A stretch of DNA of 64,000 nt from Sphingomonas sp. AOB5 (GTDB taxonomy: Bacteria > Pseudomonadota > Alphaproteobacteria > Sphingomonadales > Sphingomonadaceae): contig NZ_JARNTV010000009.1 of assembly GCF_029433115.1 (NCBI RefSeq), positions 1 to 64,000 of the forward strand. Reading direction: 5' to 3'. A model generated the notes under the pieces. It did not search any database. It worked only from the letters and a program-made list of their open reading frames with translations, and was not told where the DNA came from. Position numbers and translations under genes: made by a program. This document shows, one piece after another, positions 61,518-64,000 of the stretch; the first letter of the stretch is position 1; the number at the start of each line of letters is the position of its first letter.

Positions 61518-61533
61518 CATACCATATGGTATG
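61518..61533. promoter_or_regulatory. CATAC operator copy 9 (HSD10 promoter), perfect palindrome
   Basis: CATACCATATGGTATG is perfectly symmetric over 16 bases, the best copy in the window, 17 bases before the HSD10-like start. Confidence 0.72.
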
Positions 61534-61613
61534 TAATTCGATGTTTCATAAGGCGCATAGCGAGCGTGTACACCAGATTTTCGCGAGAATGGTGTCGCCG
61601 GCGCATTGACATA

Positions 61614-61631
61614 CATACTGTCAGGTATAAT
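61614..61631. promoter_or_regulatory. CATAC operator copy 10 with embedded TATAAT (DUF2889 promoter)
   Basis: CATACTGTCAGGTATA (61614-61629) continues into TATAAT (61626-61631), a consensus -10. TTGACA (61606-61611) is upstream but only 14 bases away. The GTG start lies nine bases after the -10, so the transcript may be leaderless. Confidence 0.62.
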
Positions 61632-61640
61632 TTCGCCGAT

Positions 61641-62384
61641 GTGAGAATTGAGCACAGGGTGATCCGGACGGTCTCGCACGCCGATGGCGAAGCGATCGAT
61701 GTGCGCGCCGTGATCGAGGACCGGTTTCACAATTTCCGGATCCATGTCCGGCTTGGGCAGTCCGCCGTGGAAACGGTCGATATCGATCCGATCCGCTTTC
61801 CCTATACGTTGTGCCCGGCGGCGGGCGCGCAGCTCGCTTTGCTCGAAGGTGCCGGCCTTTCGCCGCGAATGAGCGCCTATTCGCGTGACCTCGATTCCCG
61901 GCATCAATGCACGCACCAGTTCGACGTCACCGCGCTTGCCATTGCCCTCGCGGTCCGCGGGGTATCGCAGCGGCGCTACGATATCGAAGCCGTGGATCAC
62001 GAGGCCGGGGGACGGGTCAGCGGCCATGTCGAGCGCGACGGCGAACGGGTACTGGAGATGGAGGTGCGCGACGGCGTGATCCTCCGTCCCGAAGCATTGG
62101 CAGGGGCGGCGCTCGGGTCCGGCTTCACCGGAGCAGTCGCCGCACTCGACGTGGAAATGGCGGAGGCTGCGCTGCTGCTCCGGCGCATGCTGTTCATCGT
62201 GATCGATGGCCGTAAGGCGGATTCGTACGAACTTGCCCATCATGCGCCGCCGTTCGGGGGCTGTTGGGTCCAGCAACCGGAACAGAATGAGCAGGCGCTG
62301 CGCCTGAAGGGGCGGATCCTGCCCCCCGATACGCCGGTCGCGCGCCTGACCGCCGGGGACGATGCCTATCTGGCGGCGATGTGA
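61641..62384 (+). CDS. DUF2889-family protein
   Basis: A 247-residue protein. The N-terminal part (VRIEHRVIRTVSHADGEAIDVRAV), a central PYTLCPAAGAQ and a RHQCTHQFD motif with conserved Cys-Thr-His match DUF2889, a family of unknown function seen near CoA-thioester catabolism. I start at GTG 61641; GTG 61659 is an alternative. Its own CATAC operator places it in the regulon, so it deserves a functional test; a thioesterase, hydratase or binding role are all open. Confidence 0.75.
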   Translation: MRIEHRVIRTVSHADGEAIDVRAVIEDRFHNFRIHVRLGQSAVETVDIDPIRFPYTLCPAAGAQLALLEGAGLSPRMSAYSRDLDSRHQCTHQFDVTALAIALAVRGVSQRRYDIEAVDHEAGGRVSGHVERDGERVLEMEVRDGVILRPEALAGAALGSGFTGAVAALDVEMAEAALLLRRMLFIVIDGRKADSYELAHHAPPFGGCWVQQPEQNEQALRLKGRILPPDTPVARLTAGDDAYLAAM

Positions 62385-62417
62385 ACGCCCCGCCGGGCAC
62401 TACACCGGTTTCTGATC

Positions 62418-62978
62418 TCACTGGCGCTCGCATCGCATCGCTGCGAACTCGATCAATTGCGCCGCCATCATTTCGAGTTGCGCTGTCAGGGCCGGATCGA
62501 TGCAGGAACGATCGGGATTGAACGCTGGCTCGCGCGTGTTGATCGCGATGCCGAGTGGTGTCGGCCAGCCGCGCAGCGCATGTGCCACCGATCGCAATCC
62601 GGTCAGCGTTGCGTGCGCCCCCTGGAAGCCGCCACCGGTGGCGATGCATCCCACCGCGCGCCCTTCGAAATAGGGGCGGGGGTCGCCGGACAGATCCTCG
62701 GCATAGTCGAGCGCGTTCTTGACCAGCCCCGAGATACCGCCGTGATAGCCGGGCGATCCGATCACGATGCCGTCGGCCCGGCGCAGCGCATCGACCAGCG
62801 CAATCGCGCGGTCGCATCGTTCGGTGCGCCCCGGATAATAGAGCGGCAGCTCGAGCCACTGTCCGGCGAACAGCTGCACCTCGGCACCGGCCCGTTGTGT
62901 CGCATCGAGTACGGCACGCAGCGCCAGTTCGGTCGACGATCCCTCGCGCTGTGTTCCGCCGACCCCGACGATGAGCAT
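62418..62978 (-). CDS. NAD(P)H-dependent FMN reductase (flavodoxin fold)
   Basis: A 186-residue FMN reductase of the NADPH_red family: VGVGGTQREGSSTE (phosphate loop), IGSPGYHGGISGLVKNALDY and GRAVGCIATGGGFQGAHATL. It would reduce FMN for a flavin monooxygenase or detoxify quinones. GGAGAGG precedes ATG 62978. It has no CATAC operator, but a GTCAAC-N6-GTTGAC dyad lies upstream, shared with the divergent reductase gene. Confidence 0.9.
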   Translation of the reverse strand: MLIVGVGGTQREGSSTELALRAVLDATQRAGAEVQLFAGQWLELPLYYPGRTERCDRAIALVDALRRADGIVIGSPGYHGGISGLVKNALDYAEDLSGDPRPYFEGRAVGCIATGGGFQGAHATLTGLRSVAHALRGWPTPLGIAINTREPAFNPDRSCIDPALTAQLEMMAAQLIEFAAMRCERQ

Positions 62979-63044
62979 CGCATCCTCTCCATGATCCCGC
63001 GGTCCGGCCGGGTGGAGGCGCCTTTTCCATGCCCAAGGAAATCT

Positions 63045-63062
63045 GTCAACGTTAGTGTTGAC
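63045..63062. promoter_or_regulatory. Dyad GTCAAC-N6-GTTGAC in divergent promoter
   Basis: GTCAACGTTAGTGTTGAC, perfect 6-base arms, between the FMN reductase and ferredoxin-NADP reductase genes. The arms contain TTGAC on both strands (-35-like), so a bound factor could control both genes. Confidence 0.45.
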
Positions 63063-63132
63063 TAAATGGCGTGGGCTGCGCAATCGGCGCGCTGGGCACC
63101 GTTGGACCGGGCCGGGTAGCTGGAGGAATAAG

Positions 63133-63954
63133 ATGGCGCTCTCAGACGCGGGTGGCGACGATCTCGATACGATCGCCGAGGCCAGAGGGCTGTATGCGTT
63201 GCGGGTGTTGTGGGTGCATCACTGGACCCCGGACCTGTTCAGCTTCCGTGTCGAGCGGCCGCAGGCGCTGCGGTTCCGCTCCGGCGAGTTCATCATGATC
63301 GGCCTGCCCGGCGAGGATGGCCGGCCGCTGATGCGCGCCTATTCGCTCGTCAGCCCGAGCTGGGAGGAGCATCTGGAGTTCTTCTCGGTCAAGGTGCCGA
63401 ACGGGCCACTGACGTCGCGGCTGCAGCATCTCGAGGTCGGGGATCGCATCCTGCTCGGCCGCAAGCCGACCGGCACGCTGGTGATCGATGCGCTCAAGCC
63501 CGGCGAGCATCTGATGATGATCGGCACCGGCACCGGCCTCGCGCCGTTCCTGTCGGTGCTGCGCGATCCCGAAACGCATGAGAAGTTCGCGCACATCGTG
63601 ATCAGCCATACGGTGCGGCAGAAGGAGGAACTGGCCTATCGCACCTTCCTGGAGGAAGAGATTCGCGAGGACGAAATCTTCGGCGAACTGCTGCGCGATC
63701 GCTACACCTACTACCCCACCGTCACCCGGGGCGAATTCCATACGCGCGGCCGGATCACCGACCGGATCCGCGAAGGGCTGTTCCGCGAGGATCTGGGCCT
63801 GACGATCGAGAACCGCGCGACCTCGCGCTTCATGATCTGCGGGTCGATGGCGTTCAACAAGGAGATGGAAGCGATCCTGTCCGGTTGGGGACTGGTCGAG
63901 GGCACGCATTCCATACCGGGCGATTATGTGATGGAGCGCGCCTTTGTCGGATAG
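63133..63954 (+). CDS. fpr: Ferredoxin-NADP+ reductase (bacterial FPR type)
   Basis: A 273-residue FPR. Motifs are FRSGEFIMIGL, RAYSLVSPSWEEHLEFFSVKVPNGPLTS (FAD binding, quoted in part), IGTGTGLAPFLSVL (NADP loop), and FMICGSMAFNKEM. GGAGGA lies 5 bases before ATG 63133; the longer frame to 63055 starts inside the dyad. It can feed electrons through a ferredoxin to the Rieske oxygenase at 29957, but FPR is also a general oxidative-stress enzyme. The remaining 46 bases to the window end show no feature. Confidence 0.92.
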   Translation: MALSDAGGDDLDTIAEARGLYALRVLWVHHWTPDLFSFRVERPQALRFRSGEFIMIGLPGEDGRPLMRAYSLVSPSWEEHLEFFSVKVPNGPLTSRLQHLEVGDRILLGRKPTGTLVIDALKPGEHLMMIGTGTGLAPFLSVLRDPETHEKFAHIVISHTVRQKEELAYRTFLEEEIREDEIFGELLRDRYTYYPTVTRGEFHTRGRITDRIREGLFREDLGLTIENRATSRFMICGSMAFNKEMEAILSGWGLVEGTHSIPGDYVMERAFVG

Positions 63955-64000
63955 CGCGCCGTGGCGTCAGCCGGCCCTGTCTGCAGCTTTGTCCGGGATC

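Noticed and set aside
1..64000. CRISPR arrays, transposases, integrases, tRNA or rRNA genes
   Set aside because: I looked for short regular repeats, DDE or recombinase motifs and cloverleaf-like stretches and saw none; the frequent short palindromes are promoter operators.

Overview
The window is high-GC DNA from an alphaproteobacterium, most likely a sphingomonad (Sphingomonadales). The evidence is four large TonB-dependent receptors with Gln-Ala-rich signal peptides, dense acyl-CoA and short-chain dehydrogenase catabolism, and GGAGAGG-type ribosome binding sites. I found no rRNA, tRNA, transposase, phage or CRISPR sequence. No gene-free stretch exceeds about 215 bases. Family calls rest on motifs read by eye, with no database search.

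Layout. (1) 1-1081: edge of another locus, with an unknown C-terminal fragment, a small membrane protein and a TssA-like type VI secretion protein. (2) 1166-14099: two TonB receptors, two serine beta-lactamase-like hydrolases, a GntR regulator, a DUF1254/DUF1214 protein with a 38-codon companion, an acyl-CoA ligase, a PHB-depolymerase-type esterase and a TetR regulator. Both receptor promoters carry the same dyad, TGTYACTC-N3-AGTRACA. (3) 14314-25801: one co-directional, mostly overlapping operon of receptor, carboxylesterase, TetR, MFS transporter, acyl-CoA ligase, Tat-exported GH1 glycosidase, SDR and acyl-CoA dehydrogenase. (4) 25802-43342: MFS, RibB-type protein, TetR, SDR, Rieske oxygenase, acyl-CoA ligase, flavin reductase, MaoC, DUF35 plus aldolase-like thiolase homologue, SDR, hydratase 2, divergent SDR, CaiB transferase, SnoaL-like protein and two paralogous acyl-CoA ligases. 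(5) 43386-55000: a fourth TonB receptor and a nine-gene beta-oxidation operon (CitE-like, class-I CoA transferase, enoyl-CoA hydratase, SDR, SCP-x thiolase, alpha-methylacyl-CoA racemase, paired acyl-CoA dehydrogenases, enoyl-CoA hydratase). (6) 55196-63954: IclR regulator, dienoyl-CoA-reductase-like SDR, acyl-CoA dehydrogenase, luciferase-like monooxygenase, a FadB/FadJ-like protein lacking its NAD-binding domain coupled to an HSD10-like dehydrogenase, a DUF2889 protein, an FMN reductase and ferredoxin-NADP reductase.

Working model (inference): a multi-module island imports bulky, probably esterified or glycosylated natural products, hydrolyses them in the periplasm, activates carboxylic acids with CoA and removes branched side chains. 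The racemase, HSD10-like enzyme, hydratase 2, paired acyl-CoA dehydrogenases and Ltp2/DUF35-type retro-aldolase point to a steroid-, bile-acid- or terpenoid-like branched substrate rather than plain fatty acids.

The most notable result is a 16-bp palindrome, CATACY-N4-RGTATG. It occurs about ten times between 27.0 and 61.6 kb, at the promoters of scattered and divergent units, and I did not see it in the first 27 kb. It links FMN synthesis (ribB), a flavin reductase, the FMN-type monooxygenase, the Rieske oxygenase, the retro-aldolase module and the HSD10 unit into one apparent regulon, whose best candidate regulator is the TetR protein at 28343-28999.
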